A stretch of DNA of 64,000 nucleotides from the NCBI GenBank assembly GCA_036227345.1, contig CP109468.1, positions 6,014,001 to 6,078,000 of the forward strand, read 5' to 3'. The notes beneath the pieces are model-generated. The model was not told the origin of the DNA. It worked only from the letters and a program-made list of their open reading frames with translations, and ran no database searches. Positions within the stretch are counted from its first letter, which is position 1. Every line of letters begins with the position of its first letter. This DNA comes from Streptomyces sp. NBC_01463 (lineage in GTDB: Bacteria > Actinomycetota > Actinomycetes > Streptomycetales > Streptomycetaceae). Below are positions 25,159 through 35,614 of this stretch, piece by piece. Made by a program: the position numbers and the translations under genes.

Positions 25159-26026
25159 ATGGACCCCAGATCGCAGCAGACCACCGACTCCTACCTGGAG
25201 CGCATCGGCGCCGCCCGGCCCGCCCGCGCCGATGCAGCGGCGCTGCGCGAACTGCAACTGCGCCACCTCACCTCCGTGCCCTTCGAGAACCTCTCCATCC
25301 ACCTCGGCGAGGACATCGTGCTGGAGGAGGAGGCGCTCCTCGACAAGGTCGTGGCGGACCGCCGCGGCGGGTTCTGCTACGAACTCAACGGCGCCTTCGC
25401 CGCGCTGCTGCGGTCGCTCGGGTTCCGGGTCACGCTGCTCCAGGCGCGGGTCCACGGCGACGGGGGGGCGGCTCGGCATCCCGTACGACCACATGGCGCT
25501 GCGGGTGGAGACGGACGACGGCAGCGGGCCGTGGCTGGCCGACGTCGGCTTCGGCGACCACGCCCAGCACCCCTTGCCGCTCGGCGACCGTACGGACCAG
25601 GAGGACCCGCGCGGCACCTTCCGGATCGCACCGGCCCCTGCGGAGCACATCGTGGACGCGGGCGGCCCCGAAGGAGCCGGGGGCGCCGGGGAGTACGGGG
25701 ATCTGGAGGTGCTGCGGGACGGCACGCCCCAGTTCCGTCTGGACCTGCGGCCCCGGGCGCTCGCCGACTTCCGGGCCGGTTCCTGGTACCACCGGACCTC
25801 TCCCGACTCCGGCTTCACCCGGGGGCCGGTCTGCTCACGCTTCACCGCCACCGGGCGGATCACGCTCAAGGGCCGCAGGCTCCTCACGACGGTGGGCGAG
25901 GACCGCCACGAGACCGAACTGCACAGCGACGAAGAGGTCTTCGCCGCCTACCGCGAGCACTTCGGGATGCGTCTCGACCGGCTTCCGCCCGACCGGGGGG
26001 CCGGTACTTCCGTACCGAATGGGTGA
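25159..26026 (+). pseudogene. Arylamine N-acetyltransferase, frameshifted at a G7 run
   Basis: Codons from the ATG read DPRSQQTTDSYLERIGAARP, TSVPFENLSIHLGED and the catalytic-cysteine region RRGGFCYELNGAF, then leave frame after HGDGG. Sense resumes one base later as GRLGIPYDHMALRVETDD with the catalytic His in DHMALRV and Asp in DVGFGDH, and continues to VPNG and stop. The break coincides with seven G residues at 25462-25468; six would restore a 288-residue protein with an intact Cys-His-Asp triad. The family transfers acetyl from acetyl-CoA to arylamines. Either a sequencing slip, a phase-variable tract or a fresh pseudogene. Without correction the first frame runs on to 26064. Confidence 0.85.
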
Positions 26027-26211
26027 CACACACAAACGGAACGATCAATTCGGACCTTCGGTAACACCTCCACCCAAGCCCTTGCGAGCCGCGCTGTTTG
26101 CCTCGAACGCCACAAGGGTGATCGAATGCATGCTCGTCGGCGGGCCGCTGCTCCGACAACGACGTCCAGCCCTCCGGCCCGAGGTGAAACCGCCCCCGGG
26201 AGTGCGTGAAG

Positions 26212-27096
26212 ATGTTCGGCCGTTGGCTCGGAAACAAAGGAGCGACGGGTGCGGTACGCGGCAGCGCCCTCGCCGGTCTTGCCGTACCGGACTCCGCGGG
26301 TGTCCTCAGCTGCCGGGTGCTCGACCCGGTCAACGAGGCTGTCCAGCAAGCCGAGTTCGTGGTCACGGATGCTGCGGGGCGCAAGATCGTCGGCGGCGAG
26401 ACGGACCCGTACGGCCATGTCCTCGCCACCGTCCCGGCGGGGGAGTACCGAGTGGCCGTCACGGCGGAGGGCTTCACCCCGTTCCACGGTTCGGCCGCGG
26501 TGACCGAGGGCGGTCACGCGGGCCTGGGCGATGTGATGCTCCAGGTCTCCGCGCCCCCGCAGCTGCCCGACCCGGGCGAGTGGGAGATCGAGCCGATGCA
26601 CTCCCAGATCGGGTTCACGGCCCGTCACATCGGGATGGCCCGCATCCACGGCCGGTTCAACACCTTCGCGGGCGCGGTCCGGATCGCCGACCGCATGGAG
26701 AACTCGGCCATGCACGTGATCGTCGACGCCGCCTCGATCGACACGAACGTCCAGATGCGCGACGACCACCTGCGTTCGGGCGACTTCCTCGACGTCGGCC
26801 GCTATCCGACACTGGAGTTCTACAGCGACCGATTCGTCCACCGGGGCGGCACCCGCTGGGGTGTGAGCGGCGCGCTCACCCTGCACGGGGTGAGCCGTAC
26901 GGTCATGCTGGACACCCAGTACCTCGGCCTCGGCAACGGCCTGGAGGGCGAGACCCGCGCCGCGTGCCGCGCCACCACGGAGCTGCACCGCGAGGACTTC
27001 ACCCTCACCTGGCAGACGATGCTCGCCCGTGGCATCGCGGCGGTCGGTTCCAGCATCTCCATCGACATGGACATCCAGATCGTCCCGAAGAGCTGA
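26212..27096 (+). CDS. YceI family protein with N-terminal carboxypeptidase-regulatory-like domain
   Basis: This protein of 294 residues has a short basic N-terminus and a transthyretin-like beta domain at about residues 35-105 (SCRVLDPVNEAVQQAEFVVT, PAGEYRVAVTAEGFTPFHG). A YceI lipocalin-like domain follows at about 120-290 (WEIEPMHSQIGFTARHIGMA, LRSGDFLDVGRYPTLEF, LTLHGVSRTV). YceI domains bind polyisoprenoids or similar amphiphiles; the N-terminal domain is an addition to the basic family. The ATG has GGGAG nine bases upstream; a GTG two codons earlier is possible. No signal peptide is seen. The 185-base gap upstream shows no further gene. Confidence 0.88.
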   Translation: MFGRWLGNKGATGAVRGSALAGLAVPDSAGVLSCRVLDPVNEAVQQAEFVVTDAAGRKIVGGETDPYGHVLATVPAGEYRVAVTAEGFTPFHGSAAVTEGGHAGLGDVMLQVSAPPQLPDPGEWEIEPMHSQIGFTARHIGMARIHGRFNTFAGAVRIADRMENSAMHVIVDAASIDTNVQMRDDHLRSGDFLDVGRYPTLEFYSDRFVHRGGTRWGVSGALTLHGVSRTVMLDTQYLGLGNGLEGETRAACRATTELHREDFTLTWQTMLARGIAAVGSSISIDMDIQIVPKS

Positions 27097-27097
27097 C

Positions 27098-27215
27098 GGC
27101 TTCGGCCTCTGCTCCGGTCTTGGCTCCGGCTTCGGCCTCGGCTCCGGCTTCGGCCTCGGATCCGGCCGCGGTTCGGGATCCGGCTTCGGCCCCGGCCCCG
27201 GCCCCGGGCCGGAGT
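27098..27215 (+). repeat. Hexanucleotide-period repeat (GGCTCC/GGCTTC/GGCCTC)
   Basis: Between the YceI stop and the small minus-strand gene the sequence is a run of six-base units such as CGGCTC, CGGCTT and CGGCCT with point differences. It ends in three GGCCCC units. It is noncoding in annotation terms and read as Gly/Ser/Phe-rich or Arg/Ser-rich in other frames, which I treat as spurious. Confidence 0.7.
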
Positions 27216-27226
27216 TCCGGCGGCCT

Positions 27227-27472
27227 TTACGGCGCCTCCAGCCACCCCTCGTACTCCGCGGCGAATCCGTCGAGCGCCGCGGAGTCCAGGCGCCCGTCCG
27301 GATCCTCCACGACCACCAGCCACTGGGCGTCCTCGGCGTCGTCCTCGCCGGCCAGCGCGTCGCGCACGAGCTGTGGCTCCTCGGTGACCCCGAACCGGTC
27401 GGCCAGTTCTCCGGCGGCCTCCTCGGCGGCATCGCGGTCGGGCAGCACCAGTACATGTCTCACGTCGCTCAC
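27227..27472 (-). CDS. 81-residue acidic protein of unknown function
   Basis: The product begins MSDVRHVLVLPDRDAAEEAA and is acidic, with a predicted beta-alpha start (VRHVLVLPDRDAAEEAAGEL) and DAQWLVVVEDP, reminiscent of small regulator-of-RNase-E (RraB-like) or ferredoxin-like alpha/beta folds, although the similarity is too faint to name. The GTG was chosen because GAGAAT lies six bases upstream on the minus strand, overlapping the alternative ATG 18 bases before. It is divergent from holA with an 83-base gap, and convergent with the YceI gene across the hexanucleotide repeat. Confidence 0.6.
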   Translation of the reverse strand: MSDVRHVLVLPDRDAAEEAAGELADRFGVTEEPQLVRDALAGEDDAEDAQWLVVVEDPDGRLDSAALDGFAAEYEGWLEAP

Positions 27473-27555
27473 CCGCCCATTCTCGGGCATGGGCGGCCGT
27501 GCCCCGGCGGCGGCCGCAGCCGGGCTGTCAGTGGCCCGTGGGATGCTGGACGGCG

Positions 27556-28542
27556 ATGGCCACCAGAAGGAATTCCACCGACGACCCGCTCGCCCCCCTC
27601 ACGCTCGCCGTGGGGCAGGAGGACCTGCTCCTGGACCGTGCCGTGCAGCAAGTGGTGGCGGCGGCCCGCGCCTCCGACGCCGACACGGACGTCCGGGACC
27701 TCAGTTCCGACCAGCTTCAGCCGGGCACCCTCGCCGAGCTGACGAGCCCCTCGCTCTTCGCTGAGCGCAAGGTGGTGATCGTGCGCAACGCGCAGGACCT
27801 CTCCGCCGACACGATCAAGGACGTCAAGAAGTACCTCGACGACCCGGTCGAGGAGATCACCCTCATGCTGCTGCACGCGGGCGGCGCCAAGGGCAAGGGG
27901 CTGCTCGACGCGGCACGCAAGGCCGGGGCGCGGGAGGTCGCCTGCCCGAAGACCACCAAGCCCGCCGAGCGGCTCTCCTTCGTGCGGGGCGAGTTCCGGA
28001 CGCTGGGCCGGTCCGCGACCCCCGAGGCGTGCCAGGCGCTGGTCGACTCCATCGGCAGCGATCTGCGGGAGCTGGCGAGCGCGGTCTCGCAGCTCGTCGC
28101 GGATGTCGAGGGCACGATCGACGAGGCCGTCGTCGGGCGCTACTACACGGGGCGGGCCGAGGCGTCGAGCTTCACGGTCGCCGACCGGGCGGTCGAGGGG
28201 CGGGCGGCGGAGGCGCTGGAGGCCCTGCGCTGGTCGCTGTCGACCGGAGTGGCCCCCGTGCTGATCACCAGCGCGCTGGCCCAGGGCGTCCGGGCGATCG
28301 GGAAGCTCTCGTCGGCGCGCGGTGGGCGTCCGGCGGACCTCGCCCGGGAGCTGGGCATGCCGCCCTGGAAGATCGACCGGGTGCGTCAGCAGATGCGGGG
28401 GTGGACGCCGGACGGGGTCGCGGTGGCGCTCCGGGCGGTCGCGGACGCGGATGCGGGTGTCAAGGGCGGCGGGGGCGATCCGGAGTACGCGCTGGAGAAG
28501 GCCGTGGTCGCGGTGGCGCGGGCCGCACGGACGGGGCGGTAG
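27556..28542 (+). CDS. holA: DNA polymerase III subunit delta
   Basis: This 328-residue clamp-loader subunit opens the beta clamp in replication. Recognisable regions are LAVGQEDLLLDRAVQQVVAA at the start, SPSLFAERKVVIVRNAQDLS, FRTLGRSATPEACQALVDSI-GSDLRELASAVSQL and the C-terminal region LARELGMPPWKIDRVRQQMR. Length fits the family. The ATG was chosen at the family start, with GATGCT eight bases upstream and no clear Shine-Dalgarno; an in-frame start 57 bases upstream is less likely. It is followed, after about 95 bases, by a bidirectional terminator shared with rpsT. The comEC-holA-rpsT neighbourhood is a common bacterial arrangement. Confidence 0.93.
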   Translation: MATRRNSTDDPLAPLTLAVGQEDLLLDRAVQQVVAAARASDADTDVRDLSSDQLQPGTLAELTSPSLFAERKVVIVRNAQDLSADTIKDVKKYLDDPVEEITLMLLHAGGAKGKGLLDAARKAGAREVACPKTTKPAERLSFVRGEFRTLGRSATPEACQALVDSIGSDLRELASAVSQLVADVEGTIDEAVVGRYYTGRAEASSFTVADRAVEGRAAEALEALRWSLSTGVAPVLITSALAQGVRAIGKLSSARGGRPADLARELGMPPWKIDRVRQQMRGWTPDGVAVALRAVADADAGVKGGGGDPEYALEKAVVAVARAARTGR

Positions 28543-28637
28543 CGGTAGCGGCAGCGGATGCCGGTTCGCCGGGCCGGCCGCGGTGTCGGTGTCCTCGCGG
28601 TGTCCTCAGCCGTCGGACGGGCTTGAATCCGGATGTG

Positions 28638-28685
28638 ACGAAGGCCCCCGTCGCTCCCTGGGGAGGGAGCGACGGGGGCCTTCGT
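28638..28685. terminator. Bidirectional terminator between holA and rpsT
   Basis: A 21-bp perfect stem starts ACGAAGGCCCCCGTCGCTCC and its complement ends at 28685, with loop TGGGGA. The GTTG and TGTGA flanks give no U-tract. It is between two convergent genes, 95 bases from holA and 118 from rpsT. Confidence 0.9.
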
Positions 28686-28803
28686 TGTGCGCTCGGTGCG
28701 CCGCACCCGCGTGGCGAACGCAGGTTCGGTGTGCGGCGCGGGTGCCGGTCAGGAGCGGGAGAGAGGGCCCGCTGGGTCCGTTCCGGCGATCACATCAGAA
28801 TGC

Positions 28804-29070
28804 TCAGCCCTGGAGGGTGGCAACCTTGGTGGCCAGCGCCGACTTCTTGTTGGCGGCGGCGTTCTTGTGGATGACACCCTTCGAGACAGCCTTGTCGAGC
28901 GCACGGGAGGCGTCGCGAACGGCCACAGTGGCCTTCTCGACGTCGCCCGCAACGACGGCCTCGCGGGCCTTGCGGATCGCGGTCTTGAGCGAGGACTTGA
29001 CGGCCTTGTTACGCAGGCGCGCCTTCTCGTTCGTCTTGTTCCGCTTGATCTGGGACTTGATGTTCGCCAC
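28804..29070 (-). CDS. rpsT: 30S ribosomal protein S20
   Basis: This 88-residue basic protein starts [20 protein letters not shown] and contains the helical repeats of S20, which binds 16S rRNA early in 30S assembly. The start codon is GTG with AAAAGG about eight bases upstream. The ending [20 protein letters not shown] is typical of S20. It is convergent with holA and divergent from lepA; the shared 225-base gap must contain promoters for both. Confidence 0.97.
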   Translation of the reverse strand: MANIKSQIKRNKTNEKARLRNKAVKSSLKTAIRKAREAVVAGDVEKATVAVRDASRALDKAVSKGVIHKNAAANKKSALATKVATLQG

Positions 29071-29295
29071 GAAAGAGCCTTTTCAGGTTCGTTGGATCTT
29101 CGATGTGTGTCCTGCGGCCCGAGGGTCACGGGGCACAGCTGTCCACGGTACCAGCCGCGCTCCGACCGGCCCAAACCGGTCTTCGCCCCGCAGGCGTGGG
29201 ACGATGGGGGCTACGTACAGATCCGCGTACAGATCCGACCGACCCGACATCGACCCGAGACACGGCGTTCGGCGTCTCAAGAATCAGGACCCTGC

Positions 29296-31170
29296 GTGCC
29301 CGCGACTCCTCTCCACGTGCCCGAGCCGAGCCGTACCGACCCGGCGCTGATCCGCAATTTCTGCATCATCGCGCACATCGACCACGGCAAGTCGACCCTT
29401 GCCGACCGGATGCTCCAGCTGACCGGTGTGGTCGACCAGCGGCAGATGCGCGCTCAGTACCTCGACCGGATGGACATCGAGCGCGAGCGTGGCATCACCA
29501 TCAAGTCCCAGGCGGTCCGGCTGCCCTGGGCGCCGACCACCGGTGAGGGCCAGGGCAGCACCCACGTCCTCAACATGATCGACACCCCGGGACACGTCGA
29601 CTTCACCTACGAGGTCTCCCGTTCGCTCGCCGCCTGTGAGGGCACGGTCCTGCTGGTCGACGCGGCGCAGGGCATCGAGGCCCAGACGCTCGCCAACCTC
29701 TACCTGGCGATGGAGAACGACCTCACCATCGTCCCGGTGCTCAACAAGATCGACCTGCCGGCCGCCCAGCCGGAGAAGTTCTCCGAGGAGCTGGCCAACC
29801 TCATCGGCTGCCAGCCGGAGGACGTCCTCAAGGTCTCCGCGAAGACCGGTGTCGGCGTGGACGCGCTGCTCGACCGGGTGGTCCGGGACGTCCCGGCGCC
29901 CGTCGGCAAGGCGGATGCCCCGGCCCGCGCGATGATCTTCGACTCCGTCTACGACGCGTACCGCGGTGTCGTCACGTACGTCCGTGTCGTCGACGGCCAG
30001 CTGAACAAGCGCGAGCGCATCCGGATGATGTCGACCGGCGCCACCCACGAGCTGCTGGAGATCGGTGTCTCCTCCCCGGAGATGACCCCGTCCGACGGCA
30101 TCGGCGTCGGCGAGGTCGGCTACATCATCACCGGCGTGAAGGACGTCCGGCAGTCCAAGGTCGGTGACACGATCACCTCCCTGAGCAACGGGGCGACCGA
30201 GGCGCTGGGCGGTTACAAGGACCCCAAGCCGATGGTGTTCTCGGGTCTGTACCCGCTGGACGGATCGGACTACCCGGACCTGCGCGAGGCCCTGGACAAG
30301 CTCCAGCTCAACGACGCCGCCCTGGTGTACGAGCCGGAGACCTCGGCCGCGCTCGGCTTCGGCTTCCGTGTCGGCTTCCTCGGCCTGCTCCACCTGGACG
30401 TGGTCCGCGAGCGGCTGGAGCGCGAGTTCGGTCTCGACCTCATCGCCACCGCCCCCAACGTGGTCTACCGCGTCGAGATGGAGGACGGCACCGAGCACAC
30501 CGTCACCAACCCGAGTGAATTCCCCGAGGGCAAGATCGACAAGGTGCACGAGCCGGTCGTCCGGGCCACGGTCCTGGCGCCCAGCGAGTTCATCGGCGCG
30601 ATCATGGAGCTCTGCCAGCAGCGCCGCGGCACCCTGCTCGGCATGGACTATCTCTCCGAGGACCGGGTCGAGATCCGCTACACCCTGCCGCTCGCCGAGA
30701 TCGTCTTCGACTTCTTCGACCAGCTGAAGTCCAAGACCCGGGGTTACGCCTCGCTCGACTACGAGCCCACCGGCGAGCAGTCCGCCCAGCTCGTCAAGGT
30801 CGACATCCTGCTGCACGGCGACAAGGTCGACGCCTTCTCCGCGGTCACGCACAAGGACAAGGCGTACGCGTACGGCGTCCGGCTCGTCGCCAAGCTGCAG
30901 AAGCTCATCCCGCGGCAGAACTTCGAGGTGCCGATCCAGGCGGCCATCGGCTCGCGGGTCATCGCCCGTGAGACCGTCCGTGCCATCCGCAAGGACGTCC
31001 TCGCCAAGTGCTACGGCGGTGACATCTCCCGTAAGCGGAAGCTGCTGGAGAAGCAGAAGGAAGGCAAGAAGCGGATGAAGATGGTCGGCAACGTGGAGGT
31101 GCCGCAGGACGCGTTCATCTCCGTCCTGTCGACCGACGAGTCCGCCGGGGAGACCAAGGCCAAGAAGTAG
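29296..31170 (+). CDS. lepA: Elongation factor 4 (LepA)
   Basis: This 624-residue translational GTPase assists ribosome biogenesis and elongation. The G1 motif is [14 protein letters not shown] near residue 28, the switch sequence is [13 protein letters not shown], and the G-domain continues with [20 protein letters not shown] and [12 protein letters not shown]. The LepA-specific C-terminal end is visible as [20 protein letters not shown]. The GTG has AGGA about seven bases upstream and the protein length matches actinobacterial LepA. A terminator hairpin follows the stop by about 60 bases. Confidence 0.97.
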   Translation: MPATPLHVPEPSRTDPALIRNFCIIAHIDHGKSTLADRMLQLTGVVDQRQMRAQYLDRMDIERERGITIKSQAVRLPWAPTTGEGQGSTHVLNMIDTPGHVDFTYEVSRSLAACEGTVLLVDAAQGIEAQTLANLYLAMENDLTIVPVLNKIDLPAAQPEKFSEELANLIGCQPEDVLKVSAKTGVGVDALLDRVVRDVPAPVGKADAPARAMIFDSVYDAYRGVVTYVRVVDGQLNKRERIRMMSTGATHELLEIGVSSPEMTPSDGIGVGEVGYIITGVKDVRQSKVGDTITSLSNGATEALGGYKDPKPMVFSGLYPLDGSDYPDLREALDKLQLNDAALVYEPETSAALGFGFRVGFLGLLHLDVVRERLEREFGLDLIATAPNVVYRVEMEDGTEHTVTNPSEFPEGKIDKVHEPVVRATVLAPSEFIGAIMELCQQRRGTLLGMDYLSEDRVEIRYTLPLAEIVFDFFDQLKSKTRGYASLDYEPTGEQSAQLVKVDILLHGDKVDAFSAVTHKDKAYAYGVRLVAKLQKLIPRQNFEVPIQAAIGSRVIARETVRAIRKDVLAKCYGGDISRKRKLLEKQKEGKKRMKMVGNVEVPQDAFISVLSTDESAGETKAKK

Positions 31171-31231
31171 TACGGAGGTGTGGGGCGAGCGGCGGCACGC
31201 AGTCGCGTCCCTCACACCTACCGGCCGGTAG

Positions 31232-31281
31232 ACGAACGGGTCCCCGCATCGCAGAACGCTGCGCCGCGGGGGCCTGTTCGT
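31232..31281 (+). terminator. Terminator after lepA
   Basis: ACGAACGGG-TCCCCGC pairs imperfectly with GCGGGGG-CCTGTTCGT around a loop that itself contains a short ATCGCAG/CTGCG repeat. Located about 60 bases after the lepA stop. Confidence 0.6.
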
Positions 31282-31455
31282 TATGAAGCGGGGTCCCGTT
31301 GCCTCTTACGCGGGGCGTGCGGGCGCTTTACTCTGATCACGGCTTCGTAGTTACTCGCCAGTTAAACAAGCATCGTCAAGCACGCAGACGTAAGCGGAGA
31401 GCACACCCCAACCAGCAGCCCGTCGTGAAGCACTGCCGCAGGCCCGGAGGATGTC

Positions 31456-33345
<1,890 letters not shown>

Positions 33346-33461
33346 CCCGGCATACGCCCCTCCGGCGGGGCGCGGCCCGCGTCCGCCCGCCCGCTCCGGC
33401 CGGCCGCCCGAGTGGCGGCCGGTTCCGGACACCGGGCCGTCGGCGGCCCGGAACGGACGAT

Positions 33462-33498
33462 CACCAGGCCCCCGCGCCCGCCGCGCGGGGGCCTGGTG
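33462..33498 (+). terminator. Terminator after the acyl-CoA ligase gene
   Basis: CACCAGGCCCCCGCGC and its exact complement form a 16-bp stem with loop CCGCC, 117 bases after the stop. The bases between hold only GC-rich filler including CCGGCCGGCC-like self-complementary sequence. Confidence 0.85.
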
Positions 33499-33634
33499 CA
33501 CGTCCGGGGCCGTGTTCTCCTACTCACTTCGGTAACTCGACGCGTATGCGAAGGGCCGATCTGTCACTCTGTCCGTGTCGTCAGCGGGGCTTAACGGAGA
33601 ACAGGCAGAGCGAGAACAGGTCAGGAGCCGCCCT

Positions 33635-35560
33635 GTGGGGTCCATTCCCTTGCAGCGGGACATCGTGCAGCGTCCAGGAACCAACGGCTCGTCCTCGGGC
33701 GGACAGCCCGTCGCCCGGACGAGCCTGCCCGGGAACCTGCTGGCGCCCTCGGCGGCCAGGCGGTTCGTCGCGGCGGCGCTCGCCGAGTGGAGCGGGCTCG
33801 GGCTGCCCGCGGCCGTCGGCTTCAGCGACCGGCTGTCCGACGACGCGTCGGTCGTCGTCAGCGAACTCGTCACCAACGCCGTCGTGCACGCCGGGACCAA
33901 CGTCGAACTGCTCTTCCGCCTGGAGGAGGCGACCGAGGACGAGGTCTCCGCGCTCGTCCTGGAGGTCTCCGACCACCACCCGGCCCGCGCCGTGCGCAGC
34001 GACGGCTCCGAGGGCGGCTTCGCGGGCGCGGAAGGCCCCGGGGAGCCCGCGGAGTTCGGCCGCGGCCTGGAACTCGTCGCCACCCTCTCCGAACGCTGGG
34101 GCATCACCTACCGCACCGGCCTCAAGACCGTCTGGGCCCGGCTCCCCGTCGACGACTGGAACCCCTTCCCCGACGCCCGCCCGGAGCCCGGGTTCCAGCG
34201 CGGACTGCGCGCCGCCGAACTGCTCGCCCCCACCGCACGGCGGGCCCTGCGCGACGACGCGGACTGGGCCGGACGCGGCGCGCTGTCGTTCCTCGCCGAG
34301 GCCTCGGACCTGCTGGCCGGCCAGCTCGACGAGGACATCGTCGCCGCGCTCGCCGGACAGTTACTCGTGCCCCGGCTCGCCGACTGGTGCGCCATCTGGC
34401 TGGAGCCCGAGACCCCCGGCCGCGCGGCCGTCCCCCGGCTCGCCAAGGTCTGGCACATCGACGAGAGCCGCATCCAGACCCTGCGCACCCTGCTGGAGGG
34501 CGACCCGCTCCGGCTCCCCGAGCGGGTCGGGACCGGACCTGTCTCGATACCGTGGCCCGGCAGCGCGGAGGACGGCGAGAAGCCGGGCGAGGAAGCGGCA
34601 GAAGGCGTCGCGCTCGCCTACCGGATCACCTCGGGCGGCCGCACCCTCGGAGCCGTACTCCTGGGCCGCGAAGGCATCGCCCGCGTCCCCGACGAGGTCA
34701 CGGCGCTCATCGAGGACTTCGTACGCCGGGTCGGACTCGCCGTCGGCGCCGCCCGCGCCTACACCCGGCAGGCCACCATCAGCCGCATCCTCCAGCGCGG
34801 ACTGCTCCCCAGCAAGGTCGCCGACATACCGGGCGTCGCCAGTTCCCTGGTCTACGAACCCAGCGACGACGGTGTGGTCGGGGGTGACTTCTACGACATC
34901 TTCCCGTGCCCCGGCGACCGCTGGTGCTTCGTCCTCGGCGACGTCCAGGGCAGCGGCCCCGAGGCGGCCGTCGTCACCGGACTCGCCCGCCCCTGGCTGC
35001 GGCTGCTGGCCCGCGAGGGCTTCCAGGCCGGCGAGGTCCTGGTCCGGCTGAACCGGCTGCTCCTCGACGACGCGATGGAGGCCGCGGAGGCGGCCGCCCT
35101 CATGGTCGCCGCCGCGGGCGGCCAGCACTCGGCGGACAGCGGGCAGTCCCGGTTCCTCTCCCTGCTCTACGGGGAGCTCGTGCCGCTGCCCGACGGCGGC
35201 GCGCGCTGCACCCTGGCCAGCGCGGGGCACCCGCTGCCACTGCTGCTGCGCCCCGACGGCACGGTCCGCCCGGCCGCCGAACCACAGCTGCTGCTCGGCA
35301 TCATGGACGACGCCGTCTACGAGACCCAGAGCTTCGACCTGGCGCCCGGCGACAGCCTGCTGTGCGTCACCGACGGGGTGACCGAGCGGCGCTCGGGGCC
35401 GCTGATGTTCGACGACGGGGACGGGCTGGCACAGGCGCTCTCCGGCTGCGCCGGGCTGACCGCCGAAGGCATCGCGGACCGCATCAAGCACGCCGTGCAC
35501 GCCTTCGCCGAGCGCCCGCCGGACGACGACCTGGCGCTGCTGGTCCTCCAGGCCCAGTAG
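33635..35560 (+). CDS. SpoIIE-type PP2C phosphatase with N-terminal histidine-kinase-like ATPase domain
   Basis: This protein of about 641 residues joins three regions. An HATPase anti-sigma-factor-kinase-like domain (N-box SELVTNAVVHAGT near residue 70-90, G-box GRGLELVATLSERWG) comes first. A GAF-like sensor of about 230-380 follows, and a SpoIIE/PP2C phosphatase domain closes it (VGGDFYDIFPCPGDRWCFVL, CTLASAGHPLPLLLR, DSLLCVTDGVTERR). Such proteins regulate sigma factors by kinase/phosphatase switching of anti-anti-sigma proteins. The GTG with AGGAG seven bases upstream was preferred; an in-frame GTG 60 bases earlier follows CACTCT and could be an alternative start. The substrate is unknown. 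Confidence 0.87.
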   Translation: MGSIPLQRDIVQRPGTNGSSSGGQPVARTSLPGNLLAPSAARRFVAAALAEWSGLGLPAAVGFSDRLSDDASVVVSELVTNAVVHAGTNVELLFRLEEATEDEVSALVLEVSDHHPARAVRSDGSEGGFAGAEGPGEPAEFGRGLELVATLSERWGITYRTGLKTVWARLPVDDWNPFPDARPEPGFQRGLRAAELLAPTARRALRDDADWAGRGALSFLAEASDLLAGQLDEDIVAALAGQLLVPRLADWCAIWLEPETPGRAAVPRLAKVWHIDESRIQTLRTLLEGDPLRLPERVGTGPVSIPWPGSAEDGEKPGEEAAEGVALAYRITSGGRTLGAVLLGREGIARVPDEVTALIEDFVRRVGLAVGAARAYTRQATISRILQRGLLPSKVADIPGVASSLVYEPSDDGVVGGDFYDIFPCPGDRWCFVLGDVQGSGPEAAVVTGLARPWLRLLAREGFQAGEVLVRLNRLLLDDAMEAAEAAALMVAAAGGQHSADSGQSRFLSLLYGELVPLPDGGARCTLASAGHPLPLLLRPDGTVRPAAEPQLLLGIMDDAVYETQSFDLAPGDSLLCVTDGVTERRSGPLMFDDGDGLAQALSGCAGLTAEGIADRIKHAVHAFAERPPDDDLALLVLQAQ

Positions 35561-35614
35561 CGCCCGTCCCGGGCGTGGCGTCCGGGTGCCGGGCGGCGCG
35601 CGACAATGGACGGT

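Noticed and set aside
27029..27742. 237-codon glycine/serine/phenylalanine-rich frame over the hexamer repeat
   Set aside because: It arises from the repeat plus shadow sequence of the 81-aa gene and holA; there is no conserved domain.
33575..33634. Alternative GTG start of the PP2C phosphatase
   Set aside because: It lacks a Shine-Dalgarno and lies four bases after CACTCT. The later GTG with AGGAG fits better, though the earlier one cannot be excluded.
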